A stretch of 64,000 nucleotides of DNA. Source: Inquilinus sp052078665 (GTDB lineage Bacteria > Pseudomonadota > Alphaproteobacteria > DSM-16000 > Inquilinaceae). Position 1 is the first letter of the stretch, and every line of letters begins with the position of its first letter. The translations under genes were made by a program, and so were the position numbers. The notes under the pieces were generated by a model, which saw only the letters and a list, made by a program, of their open reading frames with translations, was not told where the DNA came from and made no database searches. The DNA lies in NCBI RefSeq assembly GCF_052078665.1, contig NZ_JBQJIK010000033.1, forward strand, positions 1 through 64,000, given 5' to 3'. Positions 16,850 to 24,452 of this stretch are shown here, piece after piece.

Positions 16850-16860
16850 TCGATCGATCA
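16847..16860. promoter_or_regulatory. 14-bp perfect palindrome in the galD promoter region
   Basis: TGATCGATCGATCA overlaps the LysR stop codon and lies 74 bp before galD, in an otherwise AT-richer stretch (ATTTACTTTCATTTGTTTCA). It could be an operator; a simple GATC run cannot be excluded. Confidence 0.35.
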
Positions 16861-16933
16861 TTTACTTTCATTTGTTTCATCTCCGGCCGCTCGGATAGCG
16901 TGTCGCCGGATCGAGACGCGCCAGGAGGAGGAG

Positions 16934-18022
16934 ATGCAGGCCGGCATCCGCTGCATGCTGATGCGGGGCGGGACGTCGAAAGGCGCCTATTTCCTCGCCA
17001 GCGACCTCCCGACCGACACCGCCGCGCGCGACCGGCTGCTGCTGTCGCTGCTCGGCTCGCCCGATCCGCGCCAGATCGACGGGCTGGGCGGGGCGCATCC
17101 GCTGACCAGCAAGGTCGCCATCGTCGCGCCCGCCGCGGACCCCGCCCATGACATCGACTTCCTGTTCTGCCAGGTCGGCGTCGACAAGCCGGTGGTCGAC
17201 ACCACGCCGAACTGCGGCAACATCCTGGCCGGGGTCGCGCCCTTCGCCATCGAGCGCGGCCTGATCGCCGCGGGGGACCCGGAAACGCGCGTACGGGTGC
17301 GGACCGTCAACACCGGCACGGTGGCGGAGCTGACGGTGCGGACGCCCGGGGGCCGGGTGGTCTATGCCGGCGATGCGCGGATCGACGGCGTGCCGGGCAC
17401 CGCCGCGCCGATCACCATCGACTTCCTCGATGCCGCCGGGTCGGTCTGCGGGGCGCTGCTGCCGACCGGCAACGCGGTCGACACCGTCGCCGGGGTCGAG
17501 GCGACGCTGATCGACAACGGCATGCCGGTGATCGTGCTGGCGGCCGCCGCCGTCGGCCGCACCGGCTATGAGCCGCGGGACGTGCTGGACCAGGACACCG
17601 AGCTGAAGGCACGGCTGGAGCAGATCCGGCGCGCCGCGGGGCCGCTGATGAAGCTCGGCGACGTCGCCGACAAGGTGGTGCCGAAGATCGCCCTGGTGGC
17701 GCCGCCGCGGGCCGGCGGCAGCCTGTGCACCCGCAGCTTCATCCCGCATGAATGCCACGCCTCGATCGGCGTCTTCGCGGCGGTGACGGTGGCCACCGCC
17801 TGCGTGCTGCCGGGGTCGCCCGCGGCGCGGCTGGCGTGGATCCCCGCCGGCCGCGACAAGACCATCAGCATCGAGCACCCGACCGGCGAGTTCACCGTGC
17901 GCATCGCCGTCGGCGGCACGGCGGAGCGTCCGATGATCGAGCGGGCCGGGCTGCTGCGCACCGCCCGCGCCCTGTTCGACGGCATCGCCTTTCCCCATGA
18001 GACGGCCCGCACGGCCGCCTGA
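16934..18022 (+). CDS. galD: 4-oxalomesaconate tautomerase (PrpF family)
   Basis: 362 residues. PrpF/GalD proteins have a double diaminopimelate-epimerase-like fold; the conserved N-terminus RCMLMRGGTSKGAYF, the NCGNILAGVAPFA motif and the central PTGNAVDT segment are all intact. GalD interconverts keto and enol forms of 4-oxalomesaconate in gallate and protocatechuate 4,5-cleavage pathways. AGGAGGAGG sits directly upstream of ATG 16934. galB and galC follow, which makes the assignment to GalD rather than to PrpF (2-methylaconitate isomerase) strong. Confidence 0.9.
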   Translation: MQAGIRCMLMRGGTSKGAYFLASDLPTDTAARDRLLLSLLGSPDPRQIDGLGGAHPLTSKVAIVAPAADPAHDIDFLFCQVGVDKPVVDTTPNCGNILAGVAPFAIERGLIAAGDPETRVRVRTVNTGTVAELTVRTPGGRVVYAGDARIDGVPGTAAPITIDFLDAAGSVCGALLPTGNAVDTVAGVEATLIDNGMPVIVLAAAAVGRTGYEPRDVLDQDTELKARLEQIRRAAGPLMKLGDVADKVVPKIALVAPPRAGGSLCTRSFIPHECHASIGVFAAVTVATACVLPGSPAARLAWIPAGRDKTISIEHPTGEFTVRIAVGGTAERPMIERAGLLRTARALFDGIAFPHETARTAA

Positions 18023-18037
18023 GCATCGAGAGCGTTC

Positions 18038-18763
18038 ATGACAGCACAAGGCAAATCCGGGCTGGTGATCACTGCCCATCCGGGCGACTTCGTCTGGCGC
18101 GCCGGCGGAGCCATCGCCCTGCACGCCCGCAAGGGCTACCGCATGAAGATCGCCTGCCTGTCCTATGGCGAGCGCGGCGAGAGCCAATGGGCCTGGAAGA
18201 CCGCGGGCGTGCGGCTGGAGGACGTCAAGGCCCAGCGCCGTGCCGAGGCGGAGAAGGCGGCCGCGATCCTGGGCGCCGAGATCGAGTTCTTCGACGCCGG
18301 CGACTATCCGCTGAAGGTCACCGAGGCGGTCCTCGACCGGCTGGTCGACATCTACCGCGAGGAGAAGCCGGCCTTCGTCCTGACCCATGCGCTGGAGGAC
18401 CCGTACAATTTCGACCATCCGGTGGCGGCGCATGCGGCGCAGGAGGCGCGGGTGATCGCCCAGGCCGCGGGGCACAAGCCTGATCCTTCGCGCAGCTACG
18501 CCGCCCCGCCGGTGTTCCTGTTCGAGCCGCACCAGCCCGAGCAGTGCAACTTCAAGCCGCAGGTCATCCTCAACATCGATGAGGTGTGGGAGACCAAGTT
18601 CCAGGCCTTCCAGGTGCTGGCGGCGCAGAAGCACCTCTGGGACTACTACACCCGCGTCGCCCTGAACCGCGGCGTGCAGGGCGGCCGCAATTCGGGCCGG
18701 CCGATGACCTATGGCGAGGCCTATCAGCGCCTGTTCCCGGAAGCCGTGGAGATGCTGGCATGA
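18038..18763 (+). CDS. galB: 4-oxalomesaconate hydratase (PIG-L fold)
   Basis: 241 residues. A PIG-L type zinc hydrolase fold with the metal-binding HPGDFVWRAGG at residues 14-24 (HPxD) and a later His in FDHPVAAHAA. GalB uses this fold to hydrate 4-oxalomesaconate to 4-carboxy-4-hydroxy-2-oxoadipate. It is 15 nt after galD and its stop overlaps the galC start by 4 nt (ATGA). Function is cytoplasmic. Confidence 0.9.
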   Translation: MTAQGKSGLVITAHPGDFVWRAGGAIALHARKGYRMKIACLSYGERGESQWAWKTAGVRLEDVKAQRRAEAEKAAAILGAEIEFFDAGDYPLKVTEAVLDRLVDIYREEKPAFVLTHALEDPYNFDHPVAAHAAQEARVIAQAAGHKPDPSRSYAAPPVFLFEPHQPEQCNFKPQVILNIDEVWETKFQAFQVLAAQKHLWDYYTRVALNRGVQGGRNSGRPMTYGEAYQRLFPEAVEMLA

Positions 18764-19449
18764 AGCCCGTCGTCGTCCGCAACATCCACCGGGTCGAGCC
18801 CGAAATCGCCAAGCGCCTCGCCGAATGCGGCGTCTCGACCGTGCATGAGGCCATGGGTCGGGTGGGCCTGCTGAAGACCTATATTCGGCCGGTCTGGCCC
18901 GGCACCGGGATCGCCGGCAGCGCCGTCACCGTGCTGGCCCAGCCGGGCGACAACTGGATGCTGCATGTCGCGGTCGAGCAGTGCCGGCCCGGCGACGTGC
19001 TGGTGGTGGCCTGCACCACCGACAACACCGACGGCATGTTCGGCGAGTTGCTGGCGACGTCGCTGCGGGCCCGCGGCGTGGCGGGGCTGGTGATCGACGC
19101 CGGCTGCCGCGACGTGAAGGCCCTGGCCGAGATACGCTTCCCGGTCTGGTCGCGCGCGATCTCGGCCAAGGGCACGGTCAAGGCGACGCTGGGCAGCGTC
19201 AACGTGCCGGTGGTCTGTGCCGGCGCCCAGGTCATGCCCGGGGACGCGGTCGTCGCCGATGACGACGGGGTCGTCGTCGTGCCCCGCGCCCAGGCCGCGG
19301 AGGTTGCGGCGCTGGGCGAGAAGCGCGTCGCCAATGAGGAGGAGAAGCGGGCCCGCCTCGCCGCCGGGGAGCTGGGGCTCGACATGTACAAGATGCGGGA
19401 AGCGCTGGCCGCGGCCGGGCTGACCTATGTCGACGCGCTGCCGGACTGA
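18760..19449 (+). CDS. galC: 4-carboxy-4-hydroxy-2-oxoadipate aldolase/oxaloacetate decarboxylase
   Basis: 229 residues of the HMG/CHA aldolase (RraA-like) family. Features are STVHEAMGR, the active-site GDVLVVACTTDNTDG and DAGCRDVKAL with the substrate-binding Arg, and the metal-binding Asp. It splits 4-carboxy-4-hydroxy-2-oxoadipate to pyruvate and oxaloacetate. It starts in an ATGA overlap with galB and ends 7 nt before the dioxygenase gene. Confidence 0.9.
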   Translation: MKPVVVRNIHRVEPEIAKRLAECGVSTVHEAMGRVGLLKTYIRPVWPGTGIAGSAVTVLAQPGDNWMLHVAVEQCRPGDVLVVACTTDNTDGMFGELLATSLRARGVAGLVIDAGCRDVKALAEIRFPVWSRAISAKGTVKATLGSVNVPVVCAGAQVMPGDAVVADDDGVVVVPRAQAAEVAALGEKRVANEEEKRARLAAGELGLDMYKMREALAAAGLTYVDALPD

Positions 19450-19456
19450 GCGGCCG

Positions 19457-20416
19457 ATGACACCCGAACCCAATCTCGACGTCGCGCATCTCGGCCATGT
19501 CGAGATCCTGAGCCCGGTGCCGGAGAAGAGCCTCGACTTCTTCGTCACCGTGATGGGCATGACGGTGAGCGGCCAGAAGGGGGATTCCGTCTATCTGCGC
19601 GGCTGGGACGATTACGAGCGGTACTCGCTGGTGCTGACCGGGTCGAAGACCTCGGGGCTGGGCCACGCCGCCTTCCGCACCCGCAGCCCGCAGGCGCTGG
19701 AGCGGCGCGTCGCCGCCCTGCGCGGCTCCGGCCACGAGATCGGCTGGATCGAGGGCGAGCTGGGCCACGGCCCGGCCTATCGCTGCCATGACCCGGACGG
19801 CCATGTCGTCGAGCTGTACTACGAGACCGAATGGTACCAAGCTCCGGCGGAGCTGAAGCCGGCGCTGAAGAACCAGGCCCAGCGCTATCCGGCCCGCGGG
19901 GTCAATGTCCGCCGCCTCGACCACTTCAACGGGCTGGCGGCGGATGTGAAGGCCAACCGGATCTTCTTCGAATCCTATCTCGGCGCCCGGCTGACCGAGC
20001 AGATCGTGCTGAACGACGGCACCGAGGCCGGAATGTGGCTGACCTTCACCAACAAGAGCTACGACTTCGCCTATACGCGGGACCACACCGGGGCCAAAGG
20101 GCGCTTCCACCACGTCACCTACGCGCTGGATTCGCGCGAGGACATCCTGCGGGCGGCCGACATCTTCCTGGAGAACGGCGTCTTCATCGAGACCGGGCCG
20201 CACAAGCACGCGGTGCAGCAGACCTTCTTCCTCTATGTCTACGAGCCCGGCGGCAACCGCATCGAGGTGGCGAATGCCGGCGCCCGGCTGGTGCTCGCCC
20301 CCGACTGGAAACCGATCGTGTGGACCGAGGAGGAGCGGAGGAAGGGCCAGGCCTGGGGCCTGAAGACGATCGAATCCTTCCACACCCACGGCACACCGCC
20401 GATCGAGCACGGGTAG
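19457..20416 (+). CDS. Extradiol ring-cleavage dioxygenase, catechol 2,3-dioxygenase (XylE/VOC) type
   Basis: 319 residues in two vicinal-oxygen-chelate modules. The iron ligands of type I extradiol enzymes can be placed at His156 (RRLDHFNGL), His218 or His219 (GRFHHVTY) and Glu270 (GGNRIEVA), and the loop after the second ligand resembles XylE. It should open a catechol-type ring next to the hydroxyls. It follows galC with a 7-nt gap, in the place where a LigAB-type gallate dioxygenase would be expected, so its substrate is probably a carboxylated or hydroxylated catechol whose product enters the oxalomesaconate route. The substrate is inferred. Confidence 0.85.
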   Translation: MTPEPNLDVAHLGHVEILSPVPEKSLDFFVTVMGMTVSGQKGDSVYLRGWDDYERYSLVLTGSKTSGLGHAAFRTRSPQALERRVAALRGSGHEIGWIEGELGHGPAYRCHDPDGHVVELYYETEWYQAPAELKPALKNQAQRYPARGVNVRRLDHFNGLAADVKANRIFFESYLGARLTEQIVLNDGTEAGMWLTFTNKSYDFAYTRDHTGAKGRFHHVTYALDSREDILRAADIFLENGVFIETGPHKHAVQQTFFLYVYEPGGNRIEVANAGARLVLAPDWKPIVWTEEERRKGQAWGLKTIESFHTHGTPPIEHG

Positions 20417-20425
20417 CAGCCCGGC

Positions 20426-20458
20426 GGCAAAAACAAACTCATTGGTCTGTTTTTTGCC
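20426..20458. promoter_or_regulatory. AT-rich inverted repeat, candidate TetR operator/terminator
   Basis: GGCAAAAACAAAC (20426-20438) faces GTCTGTTTTTTGCC (20445-20458) around a 6-bp centre. The core AAAACAAACTCA/TTGGTCTGTTTT is a 9-of-12 inverted repeat of TetR style, 67 bp before the TetR start. The T-rich arm could also end transcription of the gal genes. Confidence 0.5.
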
Positions 20459-20524
20459 GGCGCCATGGGCTATCTCTTGAGATCCGCCCGGCGGCCCGGA
20501 GCCGTCTCGGCCTTGTGAGAGAGC

Positions 20525-21154
20525 ATGGACAACGCCACCCGTTCCGAACGTTCCCGCAATGCCGCCATCCAGGCGGCGCTCGCCATCATCGCCCGCGACG
20601 GTCCCGGGCGGCTGACGCTCGACGCCATCGCGCGCGAAAGCGGCATCAGCAAGGGCGGGGTGATGCACCATTTCCGCACCAAGGAAGCGGTGGTGACGGC
20701 CCTGCTCGAACACCTGACCGAGCGCTTCAGAAAGTTCACCCAGGCGTACCTGGCCGAGATCGGCCCCGACAAGCCCGGCGCCATCCTGGAAGCGCAGATC
20801 GCGACGCTGCGCGAATCCATCGCCACGCCGCATTCGGCCTTCTTCGCCATCCTCGGCGCCGTGGCCGAGAACCCCGACCTTCTCTCGATCAACCGCGAGG
20901 CGGAGGCCGAGGCGCTCGAGGCCGTCAAGGCCGAGGCCGCCGATCCGGAGCTGGCGGTCCTGCGCTGGATGGCGGCCAGAGGCCTGCACATGACGACGCT
21001 GCTGGGAACCTGCCCCCTGTCCGCGGAGGAGCGCGACCGACTGTTCGACCGCCTGATCGATGATTCGCGATGGTCCGCCCTGGCGGAGACCGCGAAGCCC
21101 GACGCCGTCCGCCCCTCCCGCGGCCGGTCGGCATCAATCAAAAAAACCGACTAG
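20525..21154 (+). CDS. TetR-family transcriptional regulator
   Basis: 209 residues. The TetR DNA-binding domain is at about 8-56 (AIQAALAIIARDG, SGISKGGVMHHFRTKEAV), followed by a helical ligand domain. Inverted repeats lie both before the gene and over its stop codon, the latter overlapping a strong promoter for the downstream lipoprotein genes, so it probably regulates itself and that cluster. Whether it also controls the gal genes is unclear. The basic tail RPSRGRSASIKKTD is unusual. Confidence 0.88.
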   Translation: MDNATRSERSRNAAIQAALAIIARDGPGRLTLDAIARESGISKGGVMHHFRTKEAVVTALLEHLTERFRKFTQAYLAEIGPDKPGAILEAQIATLRESIATPHSAFFAILGAVAENPDLLSINREAEAEALEAVKAEAADPELAVLRWMAARGLHMTTLLGTCPLSAEERDRLFDRLIDDSRWSALAETAKPDAVRPSRGRSASIKKTD

Positions 21155-21161
21155 ACGGTTT
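21144..21161. promoter_or_regulatory. AAACCG-N6-CGGTTT inverted repeat, candidate TetR operator
   Basis: The repeat covers the TetR stop codon (21152-21154) and its right arm overlaps the first bases of the -35 box at 21160. A repressor bound here would block the promoter. Confidence 0.6.
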
Positions 21162-21188
21162 GCAAATTCAGAAATCCGCTGCTATGAT
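21160..21188 (+). promoter_or_regulatory. Sigma-70 type promoter for the lipoprotein cluster
   Basis: TTGCAA (21160-21165), 17-bp spacer, TATGAT (21183-21188). The match and spacing are the best in the window. Transcription would start near 21195, giving a leader of about 295 nt before the gene at 21490. The 335-bp gap 21155-21489 holds this promoter and a possible 32-codon leader ORF (21219-21317, ATG after AGAGGA) but no gene I would defend. Confidence 0.6.
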
Positions 21189-21489
21189 GTCCTCACACGA
21201 GATCGAGAGGACGACGGCATGGCACAGCGCGCTCCGTTCCCGGCAGGGGACCGCGGCATCGGCGGAACCGGAGGGCAGCCGGCCCGGGCCGGCTTCGGCG
21301 CGGTCGGTTCCCGCTAGAGAGCATCGGGCCGAGGCAGCCGCGGCCCTGACCACAGCCTGACGGCGCTGCCGTCGACACACCATTCCCCGCATCGGCGACA
21401 ACCGCACTCTCCGGGACATCCCGGCGGAGAACGGCGTCCCACGGCCCGGCGCATACCGGCCGGCCGCAGACTTCGACATGGAGACTTGA

Positions 21490-22176
21490 ATGCACGCGTT
21501 CCTCGAACGGCCGCGACGGCCGATACCTGCCCGGGCGTGGCTGTCGCTCGCGGTCGTCGGCGTGGCCCTGGCCGGCTGCGGCAGCGCCGATCCGGTACCC
21601 TATTCCGGCATCGCCTCGTCGGCACAGCTGGCGCCGAACCCGCAGGACGACACCGGGCATATCCCGTTCCGCTACGCCACCCCGGTGGACTGGCGCAGCT
21701 ACAACCGGATGATCATCGACCCGATCGTGATCTACCGGGGCCCGGACAACCAGTTCGGCGACATGTCCGAGGAGGACAAGGCCGAGCTGGCCCACACCAT
21801 GCAGACCGCGTTCGTGGAGAAGCTGAAGACCCGCTTCACCCTGGCCGGCGACCCGGCCCCAGGCACCCTGCGCCTGCGGCTGACGCTGACCGGCGCGTCA
21901 ACCAGCACGCCGGTGCTGAGCACGCTGACGCGCGTCGACATCGGCGGCGGACTGTACAACGGGGTGCAGGCGGTCCGCGGCGGCGAAGGCATGCTGACCG
22001 GATCCGTGATCTACGCGGTCGAGATCTACGACGCGCCGAGCAACCGCCTGCTCAACGCCTTCGTCTCGAAGCAGTACCCGGGATCGATGAACATCGGGGC
22101 GACCTTCGGCTCGCTGGCCGCGGCGAAGACCGGCCTGGAGAAGGGCGCCGACGCCCTGGTCGCGCAGCTCAAGTGA
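21490..22176 (+). CDS. DUF3313-like lipoprotein
   Basis: 228 residues. A lipoprotein signal ends in the lipobox VALAGC with Cys30 as the lipidated residue. The mature part contains DWRSYNRMIIDPIVIY near residue 70 and a glycine-rich middle (VDIGGGLYNGVQAVRGGEG), the style of DUF3313 proteins. The role is unknown; it should be anchored in the outer or inner membrane facing the periplasm. A strong promoter and TetR-like operator lie about 300 bp upstream, and two small membrane genes follow. Confidence 0.8.
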   Translation: MHAFLERPRRPIPARAWLSLAVVGVALAGCGSADPVPYSGIASSAQLAPNPQDDTGHIPFRYATPVDWRSYNRMIIDPIVIYRGPDNQFGDMSEEDKAELAHTMQTAFVEKLKTRFTLAGDPAPGTLRLRLTLTGASTSTPVLSTLTRVDIGGGLYNGVQAVRGGEGMLTGSVIYAVEIYDAPSNRLLNAFVSKQYPGSMNIGATFGSLAAAKTGLEKGADALVAQLK

Positions 22177-22206
22177 CCGCCACCATCATCGCGCAGGAGG
22201 TTCACC

Positions 22207-22350
22207 ATGATCTTCGAGATGCTCTGGCTCGGCAGCATCCTGCTGTGCGCCGGGCTGTATCTGTGGGGCTATGCCGCGAATGTCCTGCCGCGACGGTGGC
22301 GCCTGCCGCACGCGCCCCGGGCCGCCGCCAGCAAGGAGAAAAACCGGTGA
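22207..22350 (+). CDS. 47-residue single-span membrane protein
   Basis: ATG at 22207 with a perfect AGGAGG 6 nt upstream. The product is MIFEMLWLGSILLCAGLYLW followed by GYAANVLPRRWRLPHAP and a basic tail. One membrane helix covers about residues 5-24. It lies 30 nt after the DUF3313 gene, and its stop overlaps the start of the next lipoprotein (GTGA). Function unknown; the RBS and tight packing support a real gene. Confidence 0.7.
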   Translation: MIFEMLWLGSILLCAGLYLWGYAANVLPRRWRLPHAPRAAASKEKNR

Positions 22351-22535
22351 CCCGGCGCTCTCGCTATGGCCGCCCCCTGGCCGCGCTGCTGATCCTGGCC
22401 GCGGCCGCCGGGCTGGCCGGCTGCGGCCTCGTGGCCCTGCCCTTCCGCACGACCAGCGCCGTGGTCAAGGTGGTGCCGGTGGCCGGCCACGTCGCCGCGG
22501 CACCTCTGGACGTCACCGCCGACGCCATCGACTGA
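22347..22535 (+). CDS. Small lipoprotein (62 residues, DUF6726-like)
   Basis: GTG at 22347 overlaps the stop of the upstream gene, with AAGGAG 8 nt before. A short basic start is followed by LAALLILAAAAGLAGC (lipobox, Cys26), then GLVALPFRTTSAVVKVVPVA and a short acidic end. I recall small alphaproteobacterial lipoproteins with this GLVALPFRTTSAVVKVVP segment (DUF6726), but cannot verify it. Part of the TetR-controlled cluster by position. Confidence 0.7.
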   Translation: MTRRSRYGRPLAALLILAAAAGLAGCGLVALPFRTTSAVVKVVPVAGHVAAAPLDVTADAID

Positions 22536-22546
22536 GCCGGTGCCCC

Positions 22547-22861
22547 TCAATCCATGTGCCACTGCAGCGGCAGCAGGAAGGGGAAGCCGGTGCGGCTGTC
22601 GATCTCGACCTTCATGATCGGCGCCATGTATTCGCCCCAGCGCCGGTTGACCGGGTCGTCGCGCAGGGCCGCGATGGTGCGGTCCAGGTCGTCGGTCTCG
22701 AAATGGCCGAACAGGGCCAGGCCGTGCTTGAAGATCGAGTAGTTGCGGATCCCGGCCGCCTGCAGCGCCGCCACCATCTCCGGCCAGATCTCGTCGTGGC
22801 GGCGCTTGTACTCCTCCTCATAGCCGGGGCGGATTTCCAGGATCCAGGCGTGCTGCGTCAT
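22547..22861 (-). CDS. rhaM: L-rhamnose mutarotase
   Basis: 104 residues, the exact size of RhaM. The conserved pattern is EEEYKRRHDEIWPEM near the N-terminus (catalytic His22), NYSIFKHGLALFGHFE and the C-terminal WGEYMAPIM. It interconverts the anomers of L-rhamnose. It is the last gene of the minus-strand sugar operon and supports rhamnose or a similar deoxysugar as the transported substrate. Converges with the small lipoprotein with an 11-bp gap. Confidence 0.9.
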   Translation of the reverse strand: MTQHAWILEIRPGYEEEYKRRHDEIWPEMVAALQAAGIRNYSIFKHGLALFGHFETDDLDRTIAALRDDPVNRRWGEYMAPIMKVEIDSRTGFPFLLPLQWHMD

Positions 22862-22875
22862 CGCTGTCTCCGTCG

Positions 22876-23640
22876 TCAGGCGGCGAGGTAGTCGTGCAGG
22901 ATGCGGCCGGGCGCCAGGGTGAAGTCGGCGCGCCAGTAGAAGCCGTCGAGCATCTCCCGCACCGGCAGCCGATAGACCGGCGCCTGGATGTTGGGCCGCA
23001 GCTCGACGGTGCAGGGGCCGCTCCAGCATTCATGCACCGCCACCTCGGCCAGGCGGCGGGCGGTGAGCTGGCGGATCGCCGGCCGGCCGTCGATATGGTC
23101 GATCGCCTTCAGGTTGATGTTGGTGGCGAAGTCGAAATGCGCGGCCAGGCTCTCGATCCGGTCGCGCCGCTGCTTGTAGGCCAGCGTGCCGGTGATCACG
23201 TCGATGCCGTTGCGGGCGACGGTGCCGACCCAGGCGTCGCCGCGCGCTTCCAGCGTCGGGATGCCGGACTTCTTCGGCTGGCCGTGCACCTCGCGGCCAT
23301 GCGAGACGCCGATGTCGGAGGACAGGAACAGATAGGGCGAGTAGGACCCGGCCTCGCCAGTCCCGGGCAGCCGGCAGCCGACCATGATGTTGGACTCGCC
23401 ATAGGGGCCGAGCCAGTCGGTGTCGTTCATCTTGTAGATATGCGCCAGCACCACGTCGCTGGTCGGCTCCAGCGGCGGCGGCAGCAGCCGCTCGACCGCC
23501 TCCGGGTCGGTGCGCCAGGCCAGGGTCAGCACCTCGACGTCGCGGAAGCTGAACGGGAAGGGCGGCACCATCGGCGCGTCCCAGGGGGTCGAGAAGCCAC
23601 CCTGCAGAATCTCCTCGACGGTCAGCCGGCGTCCGGTCAT
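22876..23640 (-). CDS. Acetoacetate decarboxylase family protein
   Basis: 254 residues. The ADC fold is recognised by SPYLFLSSDIGVSHGREVHGQPKKSG, quoted in two parts: SPYLFLSSD and EVHGQPKKSG; the paired lysines correspond to the Schiff-base lysine and its neighbour in acetoacetate decarboxylase. ATG at 23640 overlaps the stop of the isomerase gene (ATGA), so it is translationally coupled. ADC-family members also act as aldolases or dehydratases on sugar-derived oxo acids; in this locus that is more likely than acetone formation. The reaction is not known. Confidence 0.85.
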   Translation of the reverse strand: MTGRRLTVEEILQGGFSTPWDAPMVPPFPFSFRDVEVLTLAWRTDPEAVERLLPPPLEPTSDVVLAHIYKMNDTDWLGPYGESNIMVGCRLPGTGEAGSYSPYLFLSSDIGVSHGREVHGQPKKSGIPTLEARGDAWVGTVARNGIDVITGTLAYKQRRDRIESLAAHFDFATNINLKAIDHIDGRPAIRQLTARRLAEVAVHECWSGPCTVELRPNIQAPVYRLPVREMLDGFYWRADFTLAPGRILHDYLAA

Positions 23641-24449
23641 GCCAGCCACCCGCGCACCTGGTCGCGCAGGCGGATCGTCTCGGTCAGCACGTCGTCATAG
23701 AGCGTCGCCATGTAGTCCTGATGCACGTATTCGAGCGCGAGGTGCCCCTGGAAGCCGGCGTCGCGCAGGGTGGCCAGCTGGGCCTCGATGTTGATCGTGC
23801 CCTCATGCCCCTTGGCCTGCAGCGCGCCCGGCCGGGCCTGGCGCAGATGGACGTGGGCGGCGTGGCGGGCCAGCGGGTCGATCTCCTCCTGCCGGTAGCC
23901 GAGGCAGACGAAATGGGCGTAGTCGAGCGTCAGCTTCAGCCCGTCGACCCGGCCCAGCAGCTCCTCGACAAAGGCCGGGCTTTCGAGGAAGGAATGGACG
24001 TGGGGCTCGATCGTCGGCGTCACCCCGGCCTCGAGGGCGATCGGCACCAGCGCGTTGAGCGAGCGGGCTGATTCCTCCAGCGCCTGCGCCCGCCCCTGCC
24101 CCGGGTTGCACACGCCGGGCAGGATGAAGATGGTGTCGATCTCGGCCCGGGCGCAGAACTGCACGGCCTTGCGGAAATCCGCGACGTTGCGGTCGCGGTG
24201 GCGCGGATCGGCCAGGTTGCGGTCGGACAGGCCGTCGCCGAACAGGTGGTAGAAGCTGGGCACGTGGATGCCGAGCGCCCGCACCGTCTCCGCCATGCCG
24301 TCCGGATCGGCCAGCAGCGCCGCCTTGTCGAGTGCCGGGCCGTAGAAATAGCCGAGGTCGAGCCCGCCGATGCCGAGCACCCGGGCGATGCCGGCCGCCT
24401 CCTGCAGCGAACAGGCGCGCAGGGACCAGGAGGTGAGCGAAAGCTGCAT
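23637..24449 (-). CDS. Sugar phosphate isomerase/epimerase family (TIM barrel) protein
   Basis: 270 residues of the xylose-isomerase-like AP endonuclease 2 fold. Metal-site elements are visible as TIEPHVHSFL (Glu/His), LTLDYAHFVCLG (Asp), HVHLRQARPG and the final LALEYVHQDY (Glu). Such enzymes isomerise or epimerise keto sugars or inositols. It is translationally coupled to the ADC-family gene and follows the Gfo/Idh gene by 3 nt. No signal peptide. Confidence 0.85.
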   Translation of the reverse strand: MQLSLTSWSLRACSLQEAAGIARVLGIGGLDLGYFYGPALDKAALLADPDGMAETVRALGIHVPSFYHLFGDGLSDRNLADPRHRDRNVADFRKAVQFCARAEIDTIFILPGVCNPGQGRAQALEESARSLNALVPIALEAGVTPTIEPHVHSFLESPAFVEELLGRVDGLKLTLDYAHFVCLGYRQEEIDPLARHAAHVHLRQARPGALQAKGHEGTINIEAQLATLRDAGFQGHLALEYVHQDYMATLYDDVLTETIRLRDQVRGWLA

Positions 24450-24452
24450 GGG

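Noticed and set aside
20429..20458. Simple rho-independent terminator after the dioxygenase gene
   Set aside because: The stem is AT-rich and the T tract lies within the stem, so an operator reading is at least as good; not called as a terminator.
21219..21317. 32-codon ORF in the leader of the lipoprotein cluster
   Set aside because: Gly/Arg/Pro-rich product without recognisable features; kept only as part of the leader finding.
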